Assembly: GCA_004554585.1 (NCBI GenBank)
Contig: SFLH01000011.1
Location: 1-64,000 of the forward strand
From: Clostridiales bacterium
GTDB taxonomy: Bacteria; Bacillota; Clostridia; Oscillospirales; Oscillospiraceae
Direction: 5' to 3'
DNA length: 64,000 nt
Shown here: positions 51,460 through 60,096 of the stretch, piece by piece
Layout of the letters: each line of letters begins with the position of its first letter
How positions within the stretch are numbered: the first letter of the stretch is position 1
Notes under the pieces: model-generated
What the model was told of the DNA's origin: nothing
The model's database searches: none
What the model saw: the letters and a program-made list of their open reading frames with translations, nothing else
Program-made: the position numbers and the translations under genes

Positions 51460-52374
51460 CTACGAACCGGGTGCAAGGGGAAGTTCCGGCTGCCCTTCGG
51501 GGCACAGCAGCTGGAAGAGGTGCTGATAGTGTTGGGCGAAAAGGCTGCCTTTGCGCCAGATAAAGACCATGTCGTTGTGCTCCTGCAGGTCCTCCAAATG
51601 GAGCGCCTGCAGGCGGCCCTGGTCCAGATCCTCTGCCACGGCGGCGCGGTAGAGAAAGGCAATGCCGCAGCCCAGGAGCAGTAGCTGCTTGAGCACATTC
51701 ATATCGCCCACCTCCAGAAGAATCCGAAAGTCGGACAAACTCAGGTTGCTGCGATTGAGGCTACGGGAGATGATCTCCCGGTTCCCGGAGCCCGGTTCCC
51801 GTACCAACAGCGGCTCCTCCAACAGGTCGGTCAGACGCCGGGGCTGGCCGGACAGGGGATAGTGGGCAGCGCAGACGGCTAGAAAGGGCTCGCTGCGGTA
51901 GAGCAAGGTGTCGTAGTCCCCCTTGTGCACATACCCCTCTACAATGGCAAAGTCCAGTGCCCCACGGTCCAGCGCTTGGCATAGGACTTGTGTGTTGTCC
52001 ACCTGAAGAAAAAGGTTGGCCTCTGGAAACCGACGGCGGTAGGCGGCCAGGGGCTGGGGCAACAGATAGGTTGCCACCGTCGGCGTGGCCCCAAAGCGAA
52101 GGTCCCGGGGTGGGCGGAGGGTGTGCTGCATCTGGCGCTTCAACTGGCCGTCGTCGTGCTGCACGGTGGTGACGGCGGTGCGCAGAAGCTCGCCGGCTGG
52201 AGTGAGCATCAGCTGTTTGTGGGCGTAGCGGAACAGGGGGGTGCCATAGCGCTCTTCCAGCCAGCGGATGTGCTGGGAGACGGCAGGCTGGGTCAGATTC
52301 AGTTCCTCCGCTGCCCTGGTGTAGTTCATGTGACGGCAGACAGCAAGAAAGCTCTCCATGCGAAAATCCAGCAT
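51460..52374 (-). CDS. LysR-family transcription regulator, 304 aa
   Basis: N-terminal HTH with MESFLAVCRHMNYTRAAEEL and LTQPAVSQHIRWLEERYGTPLF, then the periplasmic-binding-protein-like effector domain (PPRDLRFGATPTVATYLLP and so on). It is transcribed away from the split chromate transporter genes, and a LysR-type site lies in the shared gap, so it probably controls them and itself. The effector is unknown. Confidence 0.93.
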   Translation of the reverse strand: MLDFRMESFLAVCRHMNYTRAAEELNLTQPAVSQHIRWLEERYGTPLFRYAHKQLMLTPAGELLRTAVTTVQHDDGQLKRQMQHTLRPPRDLRFGATPTVATYLLPQPLAAYRRRFPEANLFLQVDNTQVLCQALDRGALDFAIVEGYVHKGDYDTLLYRSEPFLAVCAAHYPLSGQPRRLTDLLEEPLLVREPGSGNREIISRSLNRSNLSLSDFRILLEVGDMNVLKQLLLLGCGIAFLYRAAVAEDLDQGRLQALHLEDLQEHNDMVFIWRKGSLFAQHYQHLFQLLCPEGQPELPLAPGS

Positions 52375-52411
52375 GGCAAGTTGCTCCTTTCTGGGACGGT
52401 TTCCTGGGTTT

Positions 52412-52479
52412 ACTATAACATAGATTTATGGATAGATAAAGATAAATCATTTTTCTTTTTGCTCCATTGGTGGTATGAT
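52412..52479. promoter_or_regulatory. Divergent promoter region with LysR-type site
   Basis: Inverted repeat GATTTAT (52423-52429) and ATAAATC (52442-52448), 12 bases apart, of T-N11-A style. Left: minus-strand TTTATC (52435-52440), 17 bases, TATAGT (52412-52417) for the lysR gene, overlapped by the repeat. Right: TGG-TATGAT (52474-52479), an extended -10 without a -35, for the transporter, as expected for an activated promoter. Confidence 0.65.
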
Positions 52480-52511
52480 GACCCCATCGAACAGAAAGGA
52501 GAGATTTCCCC

Positions 52512-53108
52512 ATGAAACCTCAAGAGAGAAAAGCTGTTTTGCTGTGGAAACTGTTTAAGGCTACCTTCCTGCTCAGCGCCTTTACCTTTGGCGGCGGCTT
52601 CGTCATCGTGTCCCTGATGAAAAAGAAGTTCGTGGAAGAGCTGGGCTGGTTGGAGGAAGAGGAGATGTTGGACATCACGGCCATCGCCCAGTCCTCTCCC
52701 GGGCCCATCCCCATCAACGCTTCCGTCATTCTGGGGTACCGGATGTGCGGCCTGGCCGGGTCCCTTGTAGCCATTTTGGGCACGGCGCTGCCGCCCATGG
52801 TCATTATCTCGGTGATCTCCCTTTTCTATGCCCAGTTCCGCAGCAACCCCATCATCTCCCTGGCGCTGCAGGTGATGCGGGCTGGGGTGGCCGCCGTCAT
52901 CTTTGATGTGGTCATCAACTTGGCCAAGAACGTCATCAAGACCCGCCGGGTGCTGTACATTGTCTTGATGGCGGCGGCCTTTGTGGCCCGGGCCATTCTG
53001 GGGGTGGAGGCTACGGTCCTCATTCTGGTTTGCCTGGCTGTGGGGCTGATGGACGTGTTTGCGCAGACCCGGGCCAAGGACAACAAAAACGCGGAGGTGC
53101 AGGTGTGA
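52512..53108 (+). CDS. Chromate transporter family protein, first half (short CHR), 198 aa
   Basis: A short-chain CHR protein with the family motif FGGGFVIVSLMKKKFVEE and SSPGPIPINASVILGYR, about five membrane segments. Long-chain ChrA proteins (about 400 aa) carry two such domains; here they are separate genes with a four-base overlap. CHR proteins export chromate or related oxyanions, but many have unknown substrates. The Cys-free C-terminus ends in a hydrophilic tail. Confidence 0.9.
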   Translation: MKPQERKAVLLWKLFKATFLLSAFTFGGGFVIVSLMKKKFVEELGWLEEEEMLDITAIAQSSPGPIPINASVILGYRMCGLAGSLVAILGTALPPMVIISVISLFYAQFRSNPIISLALQVMRAGVAAVIFDVVINLAKNVIKTRRVLYIVLMAAAFVARAILGVEATVLILVCLAVGLMDVFAQTRAKDNKNAEVQV

Positions 53109-53677
53109 GTATGTTGATGCAGTTGTTTCTCTCGTTCATCCAAGTGGGCCTGTTCAGTGTGGGCGGAGGGTATGCGGCCATCCCTCTGATCCAGAATCAG
53201 GTCGTGGATGTCCACGGGCTGATGACCCTGGCTGAGTTTACGGACTTGATTACCATCGCGGAGATGACCCCTGGGCCCATCTCCATCAACTCCGCCACCT
53301 TCGTGGGCATGCGGTTAGGCGGGGTGCCTGGCGTGCTTCTGTGCACCCTGGGCTGTATCCTCCCTTCCTTTTTCATCTGCCTGACGCTGGCCTTTTTCTA
53401 CTATAAGTATCGCAGCGTCCAGGGGGTCCAGACTGTGCTGTCTGCCCTGCGGCCGGCCGTGGTGGCACTGATCGCTTCGGCTGGGCTGTCGATCCTGCTG
53501 CTGGCGCTCTTCCCCAACGGCCTTGCCCAGGGGGTGGAAGGGATTCATCTGGTGGAAGGGGCGTTGTTTGTAGGGGCGCTGTTCCTGCTGCGGCGCTTCA
53601 AGCTCAGCGCCATTGCCACCATATTCGGTTCCGGCGTAGTGGGCACTGTGGCCTACCTGCTGCTGGGTTTGGTATGA
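53105..53677 (+). CDS. Chromate transporter family protein, second half (short CHR), 190 aa
   Basis: The second short CHR domain: FSVGGGYAAIPLIQNQVVD and EMTPGPISINSATFVGMR. The start is GTG at 53105, overlapping the stop of the first half by four bases, with GGAGG seven bases upstream; the longer frame is shadow of the first gene. The two halves have opposite predicted topology in known pairs and work as a heterodimer (family knowledge). Confidence 0.9.
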   Translation: MSMLMQLFLSFIQVGLFSVGGGYAAIPLIQNQVVDVHGLMTLAEFTDLITIAEMTPGPISINSATFVGMRLGGVPGVLLCTLGCILPSFFICLTLAFFYYKYRSVQGVQTVLSALRPAVVALIASAGLSILLLALFPNGLAQGVEGIHLVEGALFVGALFLLRRFKLSAIATIFGSGVVGTVAYLLLGLV

Positions 53678-53701
53678 AGGACGGATAAGCCCAACGGCAA
53701 A

Positions 53702-53745
53702 AAACAGACGGAGCAGCTGCACATAGCTGTTCCGTCTGTTTGGGG
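53702..53745. terminator. Bidirectional terminator
   Basis: AAACAGACGGAGCAGCT (53702-53718) pairs with AGCTGTTCCGTCTGTTT (53725-53741) with one G-T pair, with T-runs on both strands. Confidence 0.85.
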
Positions 53746-53753
53746 TTGTGGGA

Positions 53754-53963
53754 TCAAAGGGTGAAGTCCGCATCGTCAAACCGGCTGAAGTCCGGCGCGA
53801 CAGGGCGGGGTGGCACCCGCTTGAGGGGGTCGTAGCGGAACCAGCCACAGGAGCCGTCGGCGGTGGTCACGCCCTTTTTGCGGCAGAGGATGGTCTCCGG
53901 GCTGACGGCTTTGCCGCGGCGGCAATAGGCGCAGCTGGGGGCGATCTTTTTGGCAAATAGCAT
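53754..53963 (-). CDS. Small Cys-rich conserved protein, 69 aa
   Basis: MLFAKKIAPSCAYCRRGKAV begins with a CxxC pair (C11, C14), then ILCRKKG (C27) and SCGWF (C39), which gives four Cys for a possible zinc site. The C-terminal half is RYDPLKRVPPRPVAPDFSRF, then DDADFTL. I take it as a real gene because of the GGGAGG site and the position 20 bases after the YlbJ-like gene. No function is known to me. Confidence 0.75.
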   Translation of the reverse strand: MLFAKKIAPSCAYCRRGKAVSPETILCRKKGVTTADGSCGWFRYDPLKRVPPRPVAPDFSRFDDADFTL

Positions 53964-53983
53964 GGCATTCCCTCCCGGATAGG

Positions 53984-55129
53984 TTATGGATTCCTATTAT
54001 ACCGTGTTTTCTCTGTCTTTTCCATCCCCTTTTTGCCGCAGAAGAAAAAAGAGACCCCTGCCAGCCCCCATAGTAGAACCATCTCCCGCCCGAAGGGAAG
54101 GGGAGCGGACAGCGGCTTTGCCGGCGCCATGGTGGGCAGAGCCAGGGGAAATGCCCACAGCGCCAGGGAAGTGATCCCGGCCGCCAGCAGTCCCTGGAGG
54201 AATTTGGCCCGCAGGTAAGGTCCCACAGATACCCCGGCAGCCCTCCAAAAGGGGAGGGACTGACAGTGAACCGACAAGCCGCCCCACCCCAGCAGAAAAG
54301 CCGCCAGAGGCAGGGCCAGGGGAGAGGCGGTGGCCGCGGACAGAGAGGCGGTGCCGGTGGAGAGTTCCAGAAGCCCGGACAAAAGACTCCGGCACAGGGC
54401 CTGGGTGTGTTCCCCTGGCAGAAGGGCGGCCAGAGCATCGGCACAGAGGGGGAGCAGGCCGGAGGCCTCCGCCAATGCGGTGAGGACGGAGAAGAGAATC
54501 ACGTAGGCACACACCCCCAAGGTGGCGGAAAAACCGTCCCGCACACACCCTGGCAGCTCTGTGGCCAGGGTGGAGAAGGAGACGGAGCGGGCGGTGTGCC
54601 TTTGGTTGGGCAGCGAACCGCCTTCGCACCAACGGGCCGCGATGCCCACCACCAGTGCCGCTGCCAGGTTGGCCCCCAGCAGCAGGAAGCCGGCTTCCTT
54701 GGAACCGAAGACCCCCACCCCCGCCGCGCCAATGAAGAAGGCGGGGCCGCAGTTGTTGCAGAATTTGGCCAGGCGATTGGCTTCGGCCTGGGTACAGACC
54801 CGTTCCTCTGTCAGCTGGGCGATGGTTCTGGCGCCCACTGGATATCCGCCGATGAGTCCCAGCCCCAAGGCGGCGGCCCCCGGGCCGCCGACCCCAAACA
54901 AAGGACCCATGATCCGCTCCAAAGGCCGGGCGCAGGCCCCGGCCAGGCCGGTGGCAATGACCAGGGAAGAGAGAACGAAAAAGGGGAACAGGGAGGGGAC
55001 CAGTAGGTCCAGGCACAGCCCGACCCCTTTTCGGGCTGCCTGGGCACTGGCCTCGGGGAACCGAAAGAGCAGGGCGCCCAACAGGACCAGGATGCCCCCC
55101 TCCAGCAATGGGCGAATAGAGCCTTTCAT
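53984..55129 (-). CDS. YlbJ-like nucleoside-recognition-domain membrane protein, 381 aa
   Basis: About ten membrane segments with two Gate/nucleoside-recognition-like regions: GLIGGYPVGARTIAQL and FCNNCGPAFFIGAAG, both conserved in the sporulation integral membrane protein YlbJ. In Bacillus YlbJ is made under SigE and is needed for spore maturation. ATG at 55129 has AAGGAGGTG; an in-frame ATG six codons earlier lies before that site. Cotranscribed with the Cys-rich small gene. Direct involvement in sporulation is inference. Confidence 0.82.
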   Translation of the reverse strand: MKGSIRPLLEGGILVLLGALLFRFPEASAQAARKGVGLCLDLLVPSLFPFFVLSSLVIATGLAGACARPLERIMGPLFGVGGPGAAALGLGLIGGYPVGARTIAQLTEERVCTQAEANRLAKFCNNCGPAFFIGAAGVGVFGSKEAGFLLLGANLAAALVVGIAARWCEGGSLPNQRHTARSVSFSTLATELPGCVRDGFSATLGVCAYVILFSVLTALAEASGLLPLCADALAALLPGEHTQALCRSLLSGLLELSTGTASLSAATASPLALPLAAFLLGWGGLSVHCQSLPFWRAAGVSVGPYLRAKFLQGLLAAGITSLALWAFPLALPTMAPAKPLSAPLPFGREMVLLWGLAGVSFFFCGKKGMEKTEKTRYNRNP

Positions 55130-55197
55130 CTGCCACCTCCTTATCATCTCTTAAAAGGTATGTGCCCTGGAAGGAAAACTTGCCTGTTCTCCCGCTC

Positions 55198-55226
55198 TTG
55201 CGTCGGGGACGGGAATGGGCTATAAT
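55198..55226 (+). promoter_or_regulatory. apbE promoter
   Basis: TTGCGT (55198-55203), 17 bases, TATAAT (55221-55226). Confidence 0.75.
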
Positions 55227-55260
55227 AGGACAAAATTTCCTTGGAAAAGGAGCTTGTTTC

Positions 55261-56271
55261 ATGAAAAAATGCATCGCCGCCCTGACGGCGGCCCTTTTGG
55301 TGCTCTCTGCCGCTGGCTGTACCGGCACCCAGCCCCAGCAGGACAGTGTGACCAAGACCAATCTGATGCTAGATACCGTCATCACCATCACCCTCCACGA
55401 CTGGCAGGACGCCAGTACCATCGACCTGGCGTTTGATGAGATCAGCCGCCTGGAGGATCTGCTCAGCGTAGAGCAGGAGGGCAGCGACTTGTACCGGTTG
55501 GCCCAGTCGGCCGGGAAGGACTGGGTGGAGATTGCCCCGGAGACTGAGGAAGTCCTCCGCCTGGCCAAGGAGTACTATGCTCTCACCGAAGGGCACTTCG
55601 ATGTGACCATCGGCCCGCTGGTGAATCTGTGGGATATCCACGACGGCCAGGGCCACGTGCCCACCCAGGAGGAGCTGGACCAGGTCCTTCCTCTCATCGA
55701 CAGCGACGATCTGCTGGTAGAGGAGGGCCGGGCCTACCTGACCCAAGAGGGGATGATCGCCAACCTGGGGGCCATTGCCAAAGGGTACATCGCCGATCGG
55801 GTGAAGGAGCTGCTGGCGGAACAAGGGGTGGAGCACGCCGTGCTGGACCTGGGGCACAACGTGCTGCTCCTTGGCGGGAAAGCCGACGGCACAGACTTTA
55901 CCGTCGGCGTGAACGATCCCAACGCGGCGGAAGGGGGCCTGGCGGACGTCATTGCGGTCTCGGACAAGAGCGTGGTGACCTCCGGCATTGACCAGCGCAA
56001 CTTCGTCTATGAAGGCAAGACCTACCACCATGTCCTGGACCCCTTTACCGGATTTCCGGCAGACACGGGCCTGGCCTCGGTGACCATCATTTCCGATAAT
56101 TCCGCCCAGGGAGACGCCCTGTCCACCTCCTGCCTGCTGCTGGGCAAGGAGAAGGGCATGGCCCTGGTGGAAAGCTTGGAAGGGGTGGAGGCCCTGTTCA
56201 TCACCACCGATGGCACCCTTATTCCCTCCTCCGGCTATGAGTCCTACCGGGCGCAGGAGAGCGAGACTTAA
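55261..56271 (+). CDS. apbE: FAD:protein FMN transferase ApbE, lipoprotein, 336 aa
   Basis: Attaches FMN to a Thr in flavoproteins such as RnfG/NqrC on the outer side of the membrane. Lipobox SAAGC with Cys20. Motifs: TNLMLDTVITITLHD, IANLGAIAKGYIADRV, the HHVLDPFTGFPA stretch and GDALSTSCLLLG (the family DALSTA block with the metal-binding Asp). The start is the ATG at 55261 with AAGGAG. Single gene between a promoter and a terminator. No Rnf or Nqr subunit lies in the window. Confidence 0.94.
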   Translation: MKKCIAALTAALLVLSAAGCTGTQPQQDSVTKTNLMLDTVITITLHDWQDASTIDLAFDEISRLEDLLSVEQEGSDLYRLAQSAGKDWVEIAPETEEVLRLAKEYYALTEGHFDVTIGPLVNLWDIHDGQGHVPTQEELDQVLPLIDSDDLLVEEGRAYLTQEGMIANLGAIAKGYIADRVKELLAEQGVEHAVLDLGHNVLLLGGKADGTDFTVGVNDPNAAEGGLADVIAVSDKSVVTSGIDQRNFVYEGKTYHHVLDPFTGFPADTGLASVTIISDNSAQGDALSTSCLLLGKEKGMALVESLEGVEALFITTDGTLIPSSGYESYRAQESET

Positions 56272-56281
56272 ACGGAAAAGC

Positions 56282-56327
56282 ACAGACGTGCCGCAGCTGC
56301 GAAAGAGCTGCGGCACGTCTGTATTTT
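56282..56327 (+). terminator. apbE terminator
   Basis: A perfect 17-bp stem (56282-56298 with 56306-56322) followed by ATTTT. Confidence 0.93.
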
Positions 56328-56388
56328 GGGCGGGAGAGGGAAATTATAAAGAAAGAATTAAGGGTCGATTAAGGTTTTCATAAATCCA

Positions 56389-56535
56389 TTGACAGGGGAA
56401 AACGGGTGTTTTATGCTAGCAATACCAGCAATTTTCCCAGAAAAATCGGAAGAAACGGTACCTTTCAAAAATGTAAGGTTTCCCGCAGAAATGTAAGGGA
56501 AAACGATTGTTGTCTTATTGTACTAAGGGTATCAT
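56389..56535 (+). promoter_or_regulatory. Regulatory region of the ABC/two-component module, with response-regulator repeats
   Basis: A first promoter TTGACA (56389-56394), 17 bases, TATGCT (56412-56417). Then two identical direct repeats AAATGTAAGG at 56469-56478 and 56489-56498, exactly 20 bases apart (two helix turns). Eight bases further comes TTGTTG (56507-56512), 17 bases, TATCAT (56530-56535). The repeats lie where an OmpR-type activator would touch polymerase at the second promoter. Confidence 0.72.
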
Positions 56536-56570
56536 ATAAGTGAAATTTGAACCGATTTGGAGGGATCGCG

Positions 56571-57338
56571 ATGACACTTCTGGAAGTGAACGCGCTGAAA
56601 AAGACCTACACAACCCGCCTGGGCGGCCACCTGGTCCCTGCCCTGACCAATGTGAATTTTTCCGTGGAGCAGGGGGAGTATCTGGCCATCATGGGCGAGT
56701 CCGGCTCAGGCAAGACGACCTTGTTGAATATTGTGGCGACGCTGGATCAGCCCACCGGGGGCCAGGTCCTGCTGGACGGCAAGGACATCGGCAAGATCCG
56801 GGAGCGGGACCTGGCGGACTTCCGCCGGGAGAACCTGGGATTTGTGTTCCAGGATTTTAACCTTCTGGATACCTTTTCCCTGCGGGACAACATTTACTTG
56901 CCCCTGGTGCTCTCCGGCGTGAACGAGAAGGAGATGACCCGGCGTCTGGCGCCTTTGGCCAAAAAGCTGTCCATTGAGGATATTTTGGAGAAATATCCCT
57001 ATGAGGTCTCTGGAGGCCAAAAACAGCGGGCGGCTGTGGCCCGGGCCTGCATCACCACCCCCCGCCTTCTGCTGGCCGACGAACCCACCGGAGCGCTGGA
57101 CTCCCGGTCCGCCGATCAGCTGCTGGATCTGTTTGCCCAACTCAACCAGGAGGGACAGACCATTCTCATGGTCACCCACTCCGCCCGGGCCGCCAGCCGG
57201 GCCGGCCGGGTCCTCTTCATCAAGGACGGCGAAGTCTACCACCAGCTCTACCGGGGCGGCCGGTCCAACGAGGCCATGTTCAGCCAGATCGCGGACACCC
57301 TCACCGCCCTGGCCACGGGAGGTGGCGCACGTGGGTAA
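56571..57338 (+). CDS. BceA-like ABC ATPase for peptide-antibiotic detoxification or sensing, 255 aa
   Basis: MacB/BceA-type ATPase: Walker A GESGSGKTT near residues 43-51, Q-loop FVFQDFNLLDTF, signature VSGGQKQRAA, Walker B LLLADEPTGALD and MVTHSARAA. With the large permease and the two-component genes downstream it forms the module that in Bacillus senses bacitracin-like or defensin-like peptides. ATG at 56571 has GGAGGG. Confidence 0.93.
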   Translation: MTLLEVNALKKTYTTRLGGHLVPALTNVNFSVEQGEYLAIMGESGSGKTTLLNIVATLDQPTGGQVLLDGKDIGKIRERDLADFRRENLGFVFQDFNLLDTFSLRDNIYLPLVLSGVNEKEMTRRLAPLAKKLSIEDILEKYPYEVSGGQKQRAAVARACITTPRLLLADEPTGALDSRSADQLLDLFAQLNQEGQTILMVTHSARAASRAGRVLFIKDGEVYHQLYRGGRSNEAMFSQIADTLTALATGGGARG

Positions 57339-59316
57339 GCTCTTTTTCCCCAAAACCGCCGCCGGCAACCTGGTGCGCAACCGGCGATTCTTCTTTCCCT
57401 ATCTGCTTACGGGGCTGCTCACCGTGGCCATGTTCTATAACATCGCCTTTCTCAACTGGCACAAGGAGCTGCGCAACCTGCCCGGCGGGGGAGCCATCCC
57501 CTCCATCATGAGCCTGGGCATGGTGGTGGTAGGCCTGTTTGCCGTGATCTTCCTCCTTTACACCAACAGCTTTCTCATTAAGCGGCGCCACAAAGAGATT
57601 GGCCTATATAACATCCTGGGCATGTCTAAGCGGCACATTGCGCTCGTCCTCTTTTGGGAGACGGTGTATACCTGCCTCATCACCATCGTCGGCGGCCTGG
57701 CGGCGGGCATTTTGCTCTCCAAGCTGATGCTCCTGCTGCTGTATAAAATCCTCTTCTTTGAGGTGGCTTTTGGCTTTTCCATCAGTCCGGTTTCTATCGC
57801 CGTCACGGCCGTCCTCTTTGGGGCCATCTATCTGGCAGCCTTGGGGCGCAACCTGCTCCATGTGAGCCTGTCCAAGCCCGTAGAGTTGCTGCGTGGCGGC
57901 AGCGTGGGGGAGAAGGAGCCCAAGACCAAGGCCTTTCTGGCCGTCCTGGGCCTGCTCACCTTGGGGGCGGGGTACTACATTGCTATTACTACCACCTCCC
58001 CCTTGGATGCCCTGATGCTCTTTTTCCTGGCGGTGCTCCTGGTGATCATCGGCACCTACTGCCTGTTTGTATCTGGATCCATCGCCTTTTTGAAGGGGCT
58101 GAAAAAGCGCAAGTCCTACTACTATCAGGCCAAGCACTTCATTGGGGTCTCCGGGATGCTCTACCGCATGAAGCAGAATGCCGTGGGCCTGGCCAACATT
58201 TGCATCCTGTCCACCATGGTCCTGGTGATGATCTCCACCTGTGTGTGCATGTACCTGGGGGTGGACGATGTTCTGGATACCATGTACCCCCACGAGATCA
58301 CCTATACCCAGTACACTTCGCCCGAAGAGCCTGGGGATCGGTCGGTCCAGGAGGAGATTGTGAATATGGCGGTCCGGAAGGGGCTGGAGCCCACGAAGAC
58401 CCAGTCGGTGGATGTGCTGCGTCTGACCAGCAACGTGGGCCAGGGGGCCGACTTTATGCCCGCCCAAGAGACCAATGACCTGAGTGACCTGGTCTACACC
58501 GAGATCATCACCGCCGACAGCTATGCTCAGATTACCGGTCAAACCCTTGCCCTGGCTCCGGACCAGGCAGCCGTCTACACCACAGAGAGCGACGGGGACT
58601 GGACGGAAGTGACGGTCCTGGGCAGGAGCTTCCCCATTGCCCAGTGGCTGGAGACCTCGCCCACAGGCACCCATGCAGCCTACTCGGACCGGGAGCTGAT
58701 CCTGGTGGTGGCCGACTATGCTGCCCTGGAGGACCTTTTCCAGCGGCAGCTGGAGATGGACAACGGCCAGGGACAGCTCAACTGGGAGTTCTCCATGGAC
58801 TTTGCCGACGGGACAGATCAGCAGGCGGTGATGGATCTTTATGACCAGCTGGCCCAGTTCACCCGCCAGACCCAGGAGATCCCTGACACCGTAGCCTCCC
58901 GGACGGCCCAGGAACAAAGCTTCTATTCCACATACGGCAGTCTGCTCTTCCTGGGCATCTTCCTGGGGCTGCTCTTCCTGATGGCCACCGTCCTCATCAT
59001 CTATTACAAACAGATCTCCGAAGGGTATGAGGACAAGGAGCGCTTCCGCATCATGGAGCAGGTTGGCATGAGCCGCCAGCAGGTCCGGACCGCCATCCGC
59101 AGCCAGGTGCGAGCGGTGTTCTTCCTGCCCCTCATCGGGGCGGTGATCCACTTGGCGGCGGCCTTTCAGATGATCGTGCGCATCCTCTCGGCCCTGAGCC
59201 TGACCAATGTGTCCCTGTTTGCCCTGTGCTGTCTGGGCACGGTGGTGGTCTTCGGGGTGGGATACCTCATCATCTACCGCCTGACCGCCCGGACCTATTA
59301 TAAAATCGTTCGCTAA
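57331..59316 (+). CDS. BceB-like FtsX-domain permease, 661 aa
   Basis: About ten membrane segments with FtsX blocks near residues 55-190 (IKRRHKEIGLYNILGMSKRH) and at the C-terminus (EDKERFRIMEQVGMSRQQV), and an extracytoplasmic domain of about 200 residues between (from about 300), which in this family binds the antibiotic peptide. The start is GTG at 57331, overlapping the end of the ATPase gene, with GGGAGGTGG; the longer frame is shadow. Peptide specificity unknown. Confidence 0.9.
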   Translation: MGKLFFPKTAAGNLVRNRRFFFPYLLTGLLTVAMFYNIAFLNWHKELRNLPGGGAIPSIMSLGMVVVGLFAVIFLLYTNSFLIKRRHKEIGLYNILGMSKRHIALVLFWETVYTCLITIVGGLAAGILLSKLMLLLLYKILFFEVAFGFSISPVSIAVTAVLFGAIYLAALGRNLLHVSLSKPVELLRGGSVGEKEPKTKAFLAVLGLLTLGAGYYIAITTTSPLDALMLFFLAVLLVIIGTYCLFVSGSIAFLKGLKKRKSYYYQAKHFIGVSGMLYRMKQNAVGLANICILSTMVLVMISTCVCMYLGVDDVLDTMYPHEITYTQYTSPEEPGDRSVQEEIVNMAVRKGLEPTKTQSVDVLRLTSNVGQGADFMPAQETNDLSDLVYTEIITADSYAQITGQTLALAPDQAAVYTTESDGDWTEVTVLGRSFPIAQWLETSPTGTHAAYSDRELILVVADYAALEDLFQRQLEMDNGQGQLNWEFSMDFADGTDQQAVMDLYDQLAQFTRQTQEIPDTVASRTAQEQSFYSTYGSLLFLGIFLGLLFLMATVLIIYYKQISEGYEDKERFRIMEQVGMSRQQVRTAIRSQVRAVFFLPLIGAVIHLAAAFQMIVRILSALSLTNVSLFALCCLGTVVVFGVGYLIIYRLTARTYYKIVR

Positions 59317-59354
59317 CAGAATTCCCTCTGTTTTTCCCCAAAATGCAGCGACCC

Positions 59355-59399
59355 AAAGCCGTGGAGCCCATTGCGCGCTCCACGGCTTTGGGGTATGAT
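59355..59399 (+). promoter_or_regulatory. Hairpin and overlapping promoter before the response-regulator gene
   Basis: AAAGCCGTGGAGC (59355-59367) pairs with GCTCCACGGCTTT (59377-59389), which may end part of the ABC transcript. TTGCGC (59371-59376), 17 bases, TATGAT (59394-59399) gives the two-component genes their own promoter. Confidence 0.6.
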
Positions 59400-59423
59400 A
59401 AGGCAGAAAGGAGGCGGAAGACC

Positions 59424-60095
59424 ATGTATCGCATCTATCTGGTGGAAGACGATCCGGTCATCGCCGGCACCATCACGGAAAAGCTGGCGGCCTGGGGCTT
59501 TACCGTCCAGTGCCCCAAAGATTTCTCCAACATCATGGGGGAGTTCGTGGACTTCCAGCCCCACCTGGTTCTGCTGGACATCACCCTGCCCTTCTTCAAC
59601 GGCTATCACTGGTGCCAGGAGATCCGCCGGGTTTCCCGGGTGCCCATCCTTTTTTTGTCCTCGGCAGGGGAGAACGTGAACATCGTCATGGCCATCAACT
59701 TGGGAGCGGATGATTTTATCACAAAACCCTTTGATCTGTCGGTCCTGCTGGCCAAGGTCCAGGCCGCCCTGCGTCGGGCCTATGATTACCAGGGGGAGAG
59801 CCATTTGATCGAGCACAACGGGGCGGTGTTCAACAGCTTGGACTGCACGCTGGTTTACGAGGGGCGCCGGGCGGAGCTGACCAAGAACGAGACCCGCATG
59901 ATGCAGTTGCTGCTGGAACACAAGCCCAACGTGGTCAGCCGGGAGGACTTGATGGCCGCTCTATGGGCCTGTGACGCCTATGTGGATGAGAATACCCTGA
60001 ACGTGAACATGACCCGCCTGCGGAAAAAACTGGAGTCCATCGGGCTGAAGGGCTTCATCCGCACAAAAAAGGGTCTGGGATATCGGGTGCCGTGA
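59424..60095 (+). CDS. OmpR-family response regulator (BceR-like), 223 aa
   Basis: Receiver domain with the acidic pair VEDD (residues 7-10), phosphorylated D52 in LLDITLPFFNG and K in TKPFDLS. The C-terminal winged helix has LTKNETRMMQLLLEHKPNVV and NTLNVNMTRLRKKLESIGL. ATG at 59424 has AAGGAGG. Probably binds the direct repeats 56469-56498 before the ABC genes. One base separates it from the kinase gene. Confidence 0.94.
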   Translation: MYRIYLVEDDPVIAGTITEKLAAWGFTVQCPKDFSNIMGEFVDFQPHLVLLDITLPFFNGYHWCQEIRRVSRVPILFLSSAGENVNIVMAINLGADDFITKPFDLSVLLAKVQAALRRAYDYQGESHLIEHNGAVFNSLDCTLVYEGRRAELTKNETRMMQLLLEHKPNVVSREDLMAALWACDAYVDENTLNVNMTRLRKKLESIGLKGFIRTKKGLGYRVP

Positions 60096-60096
60096 C

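Noticed and set aside
52512..53677. Frameshifted single chrA gene
   Set aside because: Both halves are complete short CHR proteins, coupled by a GTGA overlap with an own GGAGG. Such pairs are known in Firmicutes.
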